This document shows, piece by piece, positions 1-11,969 of a stretch of 64,000 nt of DNA. Source of the DNA: Vitellaria paradoxa (taxonomy: Eukaryota > Streptophyta > Magnoliopsida > Ericales > Sapotaceae); assembly GCA_019916065.1 (NCBI GenBank), contig CM034234.1, positions 5,306,342 to 5,370,341 of the forward strand. Reading direction: 5' to 3'. The notes under the pieces are model-generated. The model saw nothing but the letters and a program-made list of their open reading frames with translations. It ran no database searches and was not told the origin of the DNA. The position numbers and the translations under genes were made by a program. The stretch's first letter is position 1. Each line of letters begins with the position of its first letter.

Positions 1-50
1 GAGAGAGATAGAGAGAGAGAGGGCTCTGCAATTTACATGGCCATATAATT

Positions 51-2360
51 TGGGTTCCAAAGGGCTGTAGTGAAAAAATTTACTACAAGGGTTGCAGTAG
101 AAAAATAAATGGCTGAAATTTGTTTGCACTTTAATAATATATGACATTTGATATTCTACATTAATTGTACTCCAATCAACTTTTTAAAAATTTTATTTTT
201 ATTTTAAAAATAATTTTAATCAAAATAAATTAGAATCGTTAGATTAAACGGAATATTGTGTTTAAGTCATACTTTATAATCTTTTAGGACTTTTAGTCGC
301 ACCAAAACAAAAGTAGTGCTTTTAAGTCACATTAATGTAGAAAGTTTTGTATTTAAGTCACACTTTTAAGTAGATCCCACGATTTGGTTTTAAATATAAT
401 TTCTAATATGACATAAATGCTCTTTGTTTCTATAATTAAGTCAGACGAAAGTTGCCGGAAATCGTGTTAATTGCGAATCACGTTCTTCCGTTTTTTATTT
501 CATTCCTTATAAATCGCGTGAAGATATATTTTACCGAGAATCACGCTCCTTCCGTTTTTTTTCCTTCATTATTTTCAGTTTCATCATTTACAGTTTTAGT
601 CGTGAAGATATGAAGAAGATAGAGCTTATTTGGTCTATCTTCTTCATGGATTGATTTTGCCGATCGGCGTTTTGAGTTATCTTCAAAACAGTACCGGTAC
701 TATTTCAAAAAATATGATGATGTTGGCTCGTTTGGTTTGTTTGTGTTATGTATCGATTGATGTTTTTTATACAGTATGAAAATAGTACCGGTACTGTTTT
801 CAAAACAACACCATGAATTATAAGCAGATGACGAGTTTTAAGGGCAAGAGAAATCCATGGGACCGATCGGCGTTTTAAGCTATCTTTAAAATAGTACCGG
901 TACTATTTAAAAAAATATGATGATGTTAGCTCGTATGATTGGTTTATGTTATGTATCAACTGATGTTTTTTAGGCAGTATGAAAACAGTACCGGTACAAA
1001 CAGCACCATGAATTATAAGCAGATGACGAGTTTTAAGGGCAAGAGAAATCCATGAGGCCGATCGGCATTTTGAGCTATCTTCAAAACAGTACTAGTACTG
1101 TTTCAAAAAATATGATGATGTTGGCTCGTATGGTTGGTTTATGTTATATATCAATTGATATTTTTTAGGCAGTATGAAAACAGTACTAGTACAAAACAGT
1201 ACCGGTACTGTTTTACCGGTACTATTTTCAAAACAGTACCATGAATTATAAGCAGATGACGAGTTTTAAGGGTAAGAGAAATCCATGGGGTTGATCGACG
1301 TTTTGAGCTATCTTCAAAACAGTACCGGTATTGTTTCAAAAAATATGATGATGTTGGCTCGTATGGTTGATTTGTGTTATATATCGATTGATGTTTTTTA
1401 GGCAATATGAAAACAGTACCGATACTGTTTTACTGGTGTTGTTTTCAAAATAGCACCATGAATTATAAGCAGATAACGAGTTTTACGGGTAAGAGAAATC
1501 CATGGGACCGATCGGCGTTTTGAGCTATCTTCAAAACAGTATCGATACTGTTTCAAAAAATATGATGATATTAGCTCGTATGATTGATTTGTGTTATGTA
1601 TCGATTGATGTTTTTTATGGTAGTATGAAAACAGTACCGGTACTGTTTTACTGGTGTTGTTTTCAAAATAGCATCATGAATTATAAACAGATAACGAGTT
1701 TTAAGGGTAAGAGAAATCCATGAGACCGATCGGCGTTTTGAGCTATCTTCAAAACAGTACCGGTACTGTTTCAAAAAATATAATGATGTTAACTCGTATG
1801 CTTGATTTGTGTTATGTATCGATTGATGTTTTTTATGGTAGTATGAAAACAGTACCGGTACTGTTTTCAAAATAGTACCATGAATTATAAGCAAATGATG
1901 AGTTTTGGGCAAGAGAAATCCATGGGGTTGATCAGCATTTTGAGCTATTTTCAAAACAGTACCGGTACTGTTTGAAAATCAGAAAAAATAAAGATACTTA
2001 GGAATGATGATCAATTTAGGTTTTTTCCAAATAGTTTTGATTTTGTTCCAAAAATCGATTTTGCTTACTTTTTAAAGCAGATGGAAAGTCACGAAAGTTA
2101 TGAGTGATGTGTGTACTATTTTCGGATAAAACTGACAGTTTTGAAATGTAGTGAAAAATGCGTGATGTCCTTTTTTGTCTTTTTGTTGCAAGTATGACTT
2201 ATTCACAAACAAGTTTTTTTAGTATGACTAAAATCCTTAAAAGTCTATAAATAATGACCGGCCTCCAAAAACTTCTAGATTAAATATAAACAAATTTCAG
2301 CCGTTCATTTTTTATTGCAGTCCCTGCCGTCAGTTTTTTTTATTGCAACCCCCCACAGCT
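51..2360. mobile_element. Mutator-like (MULE) non-autonomous element
   Basis: The two ends are inverted copies of each other over about 60-70 bp. The inner part (GGCTGAAATTTGTTT, 111-125 region) is read in reverse at about 2287-2301, followed on both sides by related GGGTTGCA(A/G)TA blocks. The element is flanked by an identical 9-bp direct repeat, CATATAATT, at 42-50 and 2361-2369. A 9-bp duplication with long terminal inverted repeats is the hallmark of Mutator-like elements. No transposase is visible; the interior is filled by a tandem array (separate entry). The outermost few bases of the two ends match poorly, so the exact termini are uncertain by several bases. Confidence 0.7.
655..1975. 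repeat. Tandem array with CAGTACCGGTACTG palindromes
   Basis: About seven units of 190-230 bp, each starting near a (C/T)CGATCGGCGTTTTGAG block (about 660, 872, 1058, 1290, 1508, 1726, 1928). Each unit carries two palindromes built on GTACCGGTAC, at 691, 785, 894, 988, 1199, 1634, 1757, 1852 and 1959, with variants at 1089, 1183, 1322, 1416 and 1539. Both strands stay partly open, but the unit length is not a multiple of three and no conserved protein is seen, so the array is taken as non-coding satellite-like DNA inside the MULE. Confidence 0.85.
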
Positions 2361-2369
2361 CATATAATT

Positions 2370-3243
2370 CATTTCAATTGAAAACTTTGAAACACTTGCT
2401 TTCATCAATTGGATTCCAAAGCACGAACACGATTTTTATAAATATATATATATATATATATAAAATATACATTTAATTAATTGGTTAAAATCCCAACGCC
2501 AATGTTTAGATTGAAAAGTGATGCATCGTTTTGAAGTTTCAAATATAATTTTCAAGAGTTACTAGGGCTTAAAATTAATTTTTTTTTGTTAATTTTTCAC
2601 TTCAATCTAAATATATATATATATATATTATGTTCTTGTAAGGGCTTAATAATTAGCTTAATTAATATTGGCTCAATAAGTGACCTTAATACAATAATAC
2701 TCCAACTTGGTTTTAATTATTTTGTTTTCTCCCCTAACGTAATCCTTGATTATCGCAACAGTTTTCAAAGGCACAGATAGAGTAGTTGAATGAATGCGGA
2801 TTTGAAAGTATACTTCCAATATATTATTTTTCTTGGTTCAATCATTTTTAGGAAATAATTTTAGATTTCAAGTTGCCTTTTTTTTTTAATTAATTAAGAA
2901 ACATCGTGATCGCCTCACACTATTACTTGTGGTCAAAATTTTGGTTGGCTGATAAAAAAAAACTAATTTCAAATTTCAATCCATGAAAAATAAAATATAA
3001 TATAATATAAAGCAAATTGCATCTATAATATAAATATATATCATGCTAAAAAAATTCTTTAGTTATTATGAAAAATAAAATTCTGACTATTGATTGGGTT
3101 GTAAAATAAACCAAACAAGACTCGATTTGTGTTAGATTCGCTAAAAACTCATTTGAGATCGACTCATTATGAAATCTAACCAAACTTGAACAAAATTTAT
3201 AACTTGAGTTTAGTTCGATAAGTTTAAATACATACATACATAC

Positions 3244-3275
<32 letters not shown>

Positions 3276-3600
3276 AAAATAATCAAGTTATTCGATCTCG
3301 ATTTGATTAGAGCTTAATAAGCTAAGCTTGAATACATTTTTAAGCTTGACAAGATTTTCAAACTAAACTTAAAACATCTTACTATTCGGCTCAATTCATT
3401 TACACCATAGCTAAATTTAGCATGCACCGAGCCAGAGTCCATCACCTGTTACCATAGGACTAGAACGGACTCTAAGTTAGAAACCCACCGTAGGCCCGCA
3501 ACGCACTCTAACTCGGCCCATCAAAACAATGTCATTTCCTTATCCCAGCAAGAAAAAATGTGTGCTGGAAAAGAACAAGGCCAGTGAAGAAATGTACTGA
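2370..3600. other. AT-rich intergenic stretch
   Basis: No gene is recognised. It contains an (AT)n run at 2442-2462 and a compound CATA/TA/TG microsatellite at about 3228-3275. A region at 3100-3420 has repeated AAGCTTGA/TTCGAT(C/A) words typical of decayed transposon ends. The 3' untranslated region of the kinesin gene probably extends into its right edge. Confidence 0.5.
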
Positions 3601-3993
3601 AGTTCAAATCAAAACTCTTGTATGAATTGTACTCATAAGCACCGAAAAGGGCAATAAATTTGCATTACTCAAAAAGTTTCACATAACAGACTCTGCATGT
3701 TAACTTACCCAAAGCCTAGGATAATAACAACTCATTACAGTAGTTTATAACAGCGAGATTTTGGACTAAACAGATGAACAAATTGACTTCTTCGTGATTC
3801 TTTAACTGCACCTCATGACATGGCATATTACTCATCAGCTGATGAGCATACGCATTTGAAGTTGAACCGGAGACTCGTTGAACAACAGGAGTTGCTCAAA
3901 GCTTGGTTATCTCTGAATATGAATTAAAAAAAATGTACGGATCAAGATCTAACCTTGGAAGGGAGGCTGCTCAATCAGTGATGTTAATCGATA

Positions 3994-6900
3994 TTAGTTG
4001 ATGTCTGCAAAAGGAGTTCTATTTGGTGAGGCTCCTACAGACTGCTGTTGGATCTTGCCTTCTTTACTGCCCCAGTTTGATCTGTTCTCGGAGGTGAAGT
4101 GTGACATAAGATCATGAACTGCAGGTGTTCTCATCTCCTCAATGGACGACAAGCTAGGGACTGCTATTACTCTCATCTTAGGAATTGTATCCTGATCAAG
4201 CTGCGCAGAATCACAGCATTCAATAAATTACCACTGTTTGAATATTCTGACTACAATTGCTAAAGCTTAATTCATGTGATTTCAGGATAAAGTGGTTATA
4301 TAATAAATCCATGAGACAATAAGAAAATGTTCCTAATAATTTTATAAGAAAACTATATCAAGCGAGCAAGCAAGCCTACCAAATAATCTTTCTTCAGACA
4401 CTGCTCTGCTCGGTTTCTGATATTTGCGATGCTATCAATATGCTTCTCTCTAATGCACTTCAGCTGATCCAAGCACAAGCCAGACATGGAGTCTATCTCC
4501 TTCCTAGCTTCCTGGTCCAGAAACAGTGAATCTGCAAGTTTCATATTTTCCACTTGAGAAATTTAGTGAATGGAGAAAAAAGTTAAAAAAAAAATAAATA
4601 AATATATGCAGATTTATTACCATTAACAGCTGCCTGCGTATCCTGGCCTTTGGCTTCAAAGTCTGCATTGATGGAAGAGGATGTAGAAACAAATTTTTCA
4701 CGTGCAGCTTGATTTTCACAAATTTTTTCCCTGTTCAGGGTGAGGACATGATCAGAAAACAAATATATAGAACGTGGAAAAAAAAAAACTGACAAAACAG
4801 GTAACGCAAGACTTGCTTTACTGTAGATTCTATCTCTGCAATACTGCACTTATTGAGATGGTTGATTGATGACTCTGCCTTCTCCCACTGCTGCCTAGAG
4901 TAATTGACCTTATTTGTGCTGCAAGCAAACCCAAAGAAAGATAATTACTTACTTTAGGACTATAAACTAAACCAAACCAAGCCTTTCCCCACTAGGTGAG
5001 GTCGGCTATTTGGATTTGTCGACGCCAATTAGATACTTACTTTAGGACTATGATTAGTAAAATTTAGTGAACTAGAGCAACGGATAACTTTCAACTTTAG
5101 TCCAAAGCCTTAGTGACACGCAATAATTGCCAGATACAATTTTGCCCCCTTATTTCCCCATACCTATGGTTAATTTGACCTGTTTCAAATGCACGTCCTC
5201 ATATGAGCTTGATATTACATTGTTTATTATTTTACATCTCTCAGTGCATTTGGTTTTCCCCTCAAAAATATGTTACTCCAATTTCCATGTTGTAGGATTT
5301 GTCATTTTAAGCTTGGATTGTACTTTAAACCAACATCTATAAACAGAAGAATAAAATCTTACCACTCCCGGAGGCAACTTTCCATTGTAGCCCTGGTTTC
5401 ACTAGATGTAAATGTGTCTTCCATGAAATGTTTTTTCACACTGTCCATGTATAAATTCAACTTCTCCTTTGCATCTCCAGAAACTTGCTGCATACTGGAT
5501 AATTCCTGCAGCAATCTCTTATTCTCTTGGGTAGTTGAGTCCTCAATCTTTCGTGAGGCCTTTGAGACCTGATAAAGGGTTCTTAACCGTTAACCAAAAC
5601 ATATCAATTCTACACTAATTTGGCAAAAAAATGTAGTAAGAAGAAAAAAGAAGACTAACCATAGCTGTTTTCTTAGCTGTCATAGATGCTAATATTGCCA
5701 CAATTTTTTCCATTGCCTGCTTTTCTTCTTTCACAGCTTCTTCCTGTTCAACAGTAAAAGAAAAGCCTTTTATTTCAATCAGCAATAAGATAAATCCAAT
5801 AGATACTGCATTCGCTAGGCTACTTACTTTAAACATCCTCTCAAAAGTTGCCAATTTGTGGGATTTATCTTTTTGGCTTTCTTCAAGAAGTGTTGTGAGT
5901 TCAGAAGCACGATGACTGAGGTCATTAAAGAAATCAATTGTTGCTCTTGAAATCACTTCTGCCGAAGCCATATTTCGATGTAATCCCTGCATTTTCCACA
6001 AGCTTTAAGAAATTGACAACACAATCAAAGGAAGAATTTAAGCATCAAGAAGGCGGCAATACAAATACCTCTTCTTGTTGTTGAACAGAGAGAGCCAACA
6101 GCTGTTTTTGCTCGTCAAGAGTATTTTGGATATCACAAATGACATCATTGGCCTCCAAAACCGCAGTTTTGAGAAACTGTAAACAAAAGTACCATACTTA
6201 CCTTAGAATAATGATATTTTCATCGGTATCATGAATAATTAAGTTTGTTTCCCTTTATTTCATACATTCTCAAGTGCACTTATTTGGCATGACACTGCAG
6301 ATTCCATCTGCTTTAGGTCTGAAGAAGCCTTGGTTTGTAACAAATCAGCAAGCTCCTTCAAGTTTGTCACTCCTGAAGTGTATATCTCCATCATTTTCTT
6401 TAATCTAGATTCCAGTACCCGGGTTGCCTGGAAGATAACATTGTGAGATTAGCAATTACCTCTTTAATAAACCTGCCAAGTTTAATATACAAAAGAGACA
6501 TCAGGTTTCAGTTCATACGTCATATTTACTAGCAAGAAATGATGAGGCATGCTCCTCCATGCATCTCAATTGTTGCTGCTGTTGAGAAACTGACCCCAGG
6601 ATGGTTTTGTGCAGGTCTTTTAAGCTATGATCAAGCTGTGAACCAAATGTCAGAAGCAATCCTTGGTTTTCTGCTTCCATTCTATTTTTCTGATCTGAAG
6701 AAATCATTATGTTAGTTGAATGCCTGAAGGTGTCACATGAGAAAGTAGGATGCTAACGAGTTTAATGCATATTGTATATTAATAAATTACCTATCTTTGC
6801 AAACAAAGCAGATATGTCCTCTGATGCATTTTGCAAATTGCCATGCAACTCCTTTGCACAGTCAATTAGTGAATTTTCTGTTTGTCCATTGAAAAATTCA

Positions 6901-9900
6901 AACATTGTCCTGAATCATTCAGTGAGCAAATACAAGATATATGGTATGTGAAATGAGAAGTCACCTGAGTGGACAAGTTTAGAAATGATGAACTCCTTCT
7001 CCTCAAGTGTTGAAATAGCTACCTTGTGGTCCTTTTGAAGATCCTCCAGTGCCCTGTTACTGTTTTCCAAATTTATCTGAATGGATAAATTGGAATCAGA
7101 TATATGATTATAAAAAAATTGAATAGCAAAACCAAAAAATTCCAGTCCTGGCCATGATTTATACCTTACAAAATTTGAGCTCACTATCTAATTCTAATTT
7201 CTCTTCTTGCTCGGTAAGATACAACTCACGAAATTTATCAACTTGCTGCAACAATGACATGAAACTCATTTATATAGAAATAAAATATTTTCATAAAATT
7301 AAAACAAGGGAATTAAGTCATACCTTTGCACTTAGGTTGAGATCATTCTCCAATTGCTCTATCTTTTCATTCATTGCCTACATAGGTAGAAACAATTTCC
7401 AATTTAAGATTCAACTTATTCAAGCTACATACAACATATCTCACAAACTGGGTTGGGGAAGGGATTATGACAACCAGGGATCATAATTTTTAATGGAACA
7501 AAAAAGAGACTATAATTTTATTGAAAACAAAAGCAAATAGAATTTCAAACATTATCCATTTTAAAATAATCACATTATCACAATCAACAGTTCGTTGAAA
7601 GTAATGAGATTCAGGCAATTAAACACTTTTTATTCTTTAATCGTTGCTGATAGAAGTTATTAACCATCAAATCCTACAATACCATGTTGTGATGTTTCAA
7701 CCTCCAATGCTGAATGTAATCCAGTAGTAAATAGGACTGGTGTGGAAATTACCTTCTTTTCTGCTTCATCCTGGGCATATCTCTCAAGTGGAATATAGAC
7801 ACCATTCTTTTCCCTTGCCGCTCGAACATCTGTTTGGTTTTAACACAGAAGCATATTAGTCTGAACTATATTTGTTACGTAATAATAATCACAAAGTTCA
7901 ATTGAATTGTCAAACCTTGCTTCATTCTCTCAATTTCTAAGTACAAATCCTTGAGCAGCACAGCTTTGGACATTTTTTGGTTTGCCTGGAAAATAAGTTT
8001 CTTGATTAAGACAACAGAAAGCACATAAACATAAGAAACATTGTACAAGAAAAATAAATAGCCAAGCAAACCTCTGGCTTGTTCTTTATGTTTTTAGCAC
8101 GATGAGCATAATCTAGCGTGCTTAAAGTTTCCTCTAAACAATGAGCAGATGGAGAAATTGTTGCAATGATGCAAGTTTTTGTTTTTCCACCCAATGAATC
8201 TCTTAGCAGCCTTGTTAGCTTACTGTCCCTGCATCAATTTCATAACAAGGGAGGAAGTTAATTAAAGGGGAAAAAAATGCTCCCTAGTTTATGGGGATTG
8301 GAAACATATTCTATGAGCAAAAACCTGTAAGGTATATGAGCAGAGTGTTCCACAAGTGCATTTATGACACGACCAAGGGTCAGCAAGCTCTTGTTTATTT
8401 CTCCTGCTTCCCTTGCACGACTCTGCGTTAAATCAGAAGATTTCATCAGAATTAGATGGTTATTCGAAATATAGGATTGACAAATAACGTAAACTTAAGT
8501 ATATAGTTCTCAGACATCATCCGAAGAAGATATGGAATGATTGAAGAGCAAAAAAAAGGGCATTCTCGTGTAAAAATTAGTCTCTGTAATTTTCATAAGA
8601 ATGTTTTTCAATTTTTGCATAGAAGGAAGCACAATTTGAAGACTCAGCCTTTTAATGGGAAGGATTGAACCAGGGAACTAAGGGATGGGGTGGTGGGGAA
8701 GGGTAGGAAGGGAAAAACATGATCACTGATCCTGCTAAAAAGTGGTAGTCATCTTGGACTGCACCCTTGTGCAGCTCATTAGGTCAGACCTGCATGGTTA
8801 AGTCCAAAAATTTTAAGAGCATCACCAAAAAACCTCCTCCAATGCAGTTAAGTTAAAGGTATCAGATAAAAATCATGCTAAAAATGGTAGTCATGTTGGG
8901 CTCTCCATACCATTGAGCAACTCATTAGGTCAGACTAGCAAGTTAAATCAAAAAAAATTTTAAGGAGCATAGAAACCTCCTGCAATGGAGTTGTCACTTC
9001 TACTTCATCAAGGTAATACACAGGAGAGTTATGTCCAACATTTTAAACCAGTTTTATTCCTATAAAAAGCAAGTTATGGGGAAAGGCTAATTCAAAGCAA
9101 TATTTACTATATTTTGCCATTTTTATCCCAAAAATATTTTACATTTAAACTCCTTCCAAGTATCATCATTTTCTTGCCGTTAAGTCATAGAAGTACAACA
9201 CAACCCAAAATTTGAAAGGAATTTAATAATGTTGAAGAAGAAAAAATTGCAAGGCAGCAAAACCCAAGCTATTCTCATACCTCTCGTGCACCTGAACGAG
9301 AGATATTCTCTGATCCTGCCAAATCTACAAGATTAAGCTTGCCACATTTAATGAGGTCCTCATCTCCAACAGTTGCTTCTTTTACATGGATAGTTATAGT
9401 AAATACAGAATGAGAACGGCTGCAAGAGAAGCAAGGTCCATTTGTTTACGCATCAATTTTCTGAATTGATTATTATTATTATTAATGAATAAAATAAAGT
9501 ATACCTGCTACGCTTGTTTAACAGGGTATCAGCAGTTCGCCTTTTGGATGCTCCTCGCTCCAAGAGATTATAAATTTCATTTGCACTGTATACAGCTTCT
9601 TCTTCAAGGCCTCTTATAATCACACAACCCTTCCCGTCCTCCATCAAGGAGACAGGTTTCTTTTGCTTATCTTCGAAATTCCTAGAGTAATCTTCTGGAG
9701 CCAAAAGATCAGTAATTTCTTCATTGTAAAGTTCCAGGAAGGTCACTTTTATACTATAGTCAGCATTTTGGGCCTCCAGTGTGTCAAAAATTTGGCGAAC
9801 TGCTCTTGGAATAACACCGGCCTCAGCAGGTAATTCACCACCCTATGACAAATGAAGCGTAATTTTGTGTGACAAGCGAAGAGTAAGTAATTTGCTTTGA

Positions 9901-11640
9901 TTTATTGCAGCAGGTATGAAGTCATAAAATCATTTAATACCTTATTTCTCTTCCCTCCCTCCATTGTATATGTTTTACCGGTGCCTGTCTGCCCATATGC
10001 AAAGACAGTGCAGTTGAAGCCCTCAAGAACTTCATTTACAATGGGGGTAATGGCTTGATCGTATATTGCTCTTTGCTGTGCTTTGGGCCCAAAAACCTTT
10101 GAAAATTATCCAAGCAAGTTAGTTAAATGTAGAAAAACGTATTATGTGTATAATGGGCTTCAATATTCATCCAGGAAAAGAAGCATACCTTATCGAAGGT
10201 GAAGACTCTATCAACTTGCTTATTAGCTAGATTTTGGAGAACAGTGACTTCTCTTTTGTGATCGTTACAGGTTATCACCTTTGGCACATTCATCCTCTGC
10301 TCATCATCACTTAGTGGCCTAAAAATTGAAGTTATATGTGAAAATTCTGAAAGTAAGTGCATATTAATTTTTGAAAAAAGCAATTTCCTGCTGCTACATT
10401 GGATTAGCAACTATGGGGATTAAGAATCCACAGTTGTAGAATATTTGAAAAATTCATAACCAACTATAACTTGGATATCCATGCTGGTACATTTGTTTCA
10501 TGAGATATGGGGTTGGATAGGAGATAGAATTCCCACTCCTAATTTTTATTCTAGGATTGGTTATATATATATATATATATATTTTACCCGATAAATCGTA
10601 TGAAAATGTTATCCATAAAAAAACAAGAGTAACAAAACATGGGATAAAAATTGTGAGTGGGATGCTATCTTCTATCCAACCCCATATCCCTCTAAAAAAA
10701 CCTGCCTCATAGCTTATAGTTTGACATCACCATGCATGTTAAATACTGTTTTAATTTCAAAGCTTCGATGGTGGCATATATAAAATGATAACAAAGTATA
10801 TTTAGCATGCCAAAATAATCTTAAAGAATCTAAAAAAGAAATAGTAAAGATGTCTATTAGCATGCCAAAATGAGTTGTTAAGTCTTCCTATTCTGCTAGT
10901 AAATTAAGGATTAATTAATTATGAACCTATATTTATGCTAAGATAAATGGAGTGCCCTTTATGTAGTTACCTGTGGAAGGCCAAACTAGTGGATGCTTCC
11001 TGTTTGGAAAATATGATATGCAATGCAATATATCAATGAAGCTTACAAGTTTATTGAAATATAGTTTTTTCAAGTTCTTGTGGAAACCTATCAGACCAAA
11101 TACATGTTCTAGTACATAGGCTGCATTCACTGAAAACATTATTGCAATCTGCATGCAGAAACAGAAATGCATTTACTAAAAATATTACCATTCGCTGAAA
11201 CAAGTTCTCTCATCACTGGGAAGACTATGAAATGGATCCCTAATACAACTAGTACCTTGGGTTCAATTTCTCGATCCAATTTCCATTTGTCAAAAGTCCA
11301 TTAGGATTCTCTTGGATAACTATGGATTTCAAATGAATGAATTTGAGATTAAATTGTATCAATATATAATAGAGACAGTTAACTTACGTAAAACCGGGGG
11401 AAAAAAAATTGATTAACAGTGGATTACGACTATACAAAAATATGTATATTCAGAAAATCACCTGCATCTAAGCAGAACTTGAACATTCATTTCACGATCT
11501 TTGTCCTGCCGATTCGAGTTTAGTTCGAACCCTCTGGAGTCTGGACGACGTCTTTCGGGTCTAGGAGTATAAAATGGGGCCGGCGATGGGGACACCCCCA
11601 ACCCTACTTTTCTATGTTGATCCGGAGTAAGCGACATCAT
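3994..11640 (-). CDS. KIN5B: Kinesin-5 motor protein, KIN-5B type
   Basis: A plus-end-directed tetrameric motor that crosslinks antiparallel microtubules in spindle and phragmoplast. I derive 23 coding exons: 11640-11462, 10318-10189, 10096-9941, 9842-9505, 9419-9281, 8422-8325, 8228-8072, 7985-7916, 7829-7753, 7377-7324, 7245-7165, 7076-6965, 6877-6791, 6694-6519, 6427-6266, 6176-6069, 5986-5828, 5743-5660, 5568-5363, 4918-4817, 4730-4621, 4531-4380, 4200-3994. They join in frame to 1047 residues, close to the roughly 1040 of Arabidopsis KIN-5B. The P-loop GQTGTGKT lies at about 138-145, switch I NKRSSRSH at about 264, switch II DLAGSE at about 300, the neck near 390, then a long coiled-coil stalk and a short tail ending RTPFADIN. 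The N-terminus [16 protein letters not shown] and the [10 protein letters not shown] stalk segment match the 5B paralogue rather than 5A, C or D. One intron (4816-4731) uses a GC donor. A second in-frame Met lies one codon in. Confidence 0.93.
4731..4816 (-). other. GC-AG intron in the kinesin gene
   Basis: Reading frame is kept only if exon 20 ends at 4817 and the intron starts GCAAGT, ending CAG at 4731. The nearby GT at 4821 would shift the frame into a stop. The GC-spliced join gives STVKEKICENQ, which fits the family. GC-AG introns are a known minor class with otherwise strong donors, as here. Confidence 0.75.
4960..5030. repeat. Dispersed repeat fragment in kinesin intron
   Basis: The words AAGCCTTTCCCCACTAGGTG and AGGTCGGCTATTTGGAT resemble a short motif widespread in plant introns and often ascribed to SINE-like repeats. 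Only a fragment is visible and I recall the motif rather than a named family. Confidence 0.35.
8731..8996. repeat. Two-copy tandem duplication in a kinesin intron
   Basis: Two diverged copies of about 125-140 bp lie head to tail (about 8731-8860 and 8874-8996). Both share TGCTAAAAA(G)TGGTAGTCAT, then CTCATTAGGTCAGAC and an A/AAACCTCCT(C/G)CAATG segment. They lie wholly within intron 5 (9280-8423), so the protein is not affected. Confidence 0.75.
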
Positions 11641-11835
11641 CTCTAATCAACGCCAACTAAAAAGTGAAATCGGAACCTTTCAATCTCACAGCACTTGGAA
11701 ATAATAATTAAGACCGAAATCGAATCTTATATGGATGTAAAATGCATGTATATGACAATTGATCTTACTGATTGAGTTCTTGGTTGAATCTGTATAGGAA
11801 TTTGTGCTTCGGCTCTTTCGCAAAGCTTGAAAATT

Positions 11836-11856
11836 GAGAGAGAGAGAGAGAGAGAG
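11836..11856. repeat. (GA)n microsatellite in kinesin 5' leader
   Basis: About ten GA units on the plus strand, read as (CT)n in the kinesin transcript about 200 bp upstream of its start codon. CT-rich leaders are common in plant genes. Transcription start was not determined. Confidence 0.6.
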
Positions 11857-11969
11857 TAGTCTGGTTTTGCAACGGCTAGTAGAGGTATTTGAAGTAGCAT
11901 AGAACCGCTGAATATGGGAAAGCTCAGAATTTTCCAAAAAGTGGGACCTTTTCTCTCATAAAATTTCAA

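Noticed and set aside
1502..1954. Open frames on both strands within the palindromic array, including a 127-codon one
   Set aside because: They follow the repeat unit, whose length is not a multiple of three; neighbouring units break the frame and no protein domain is seen.
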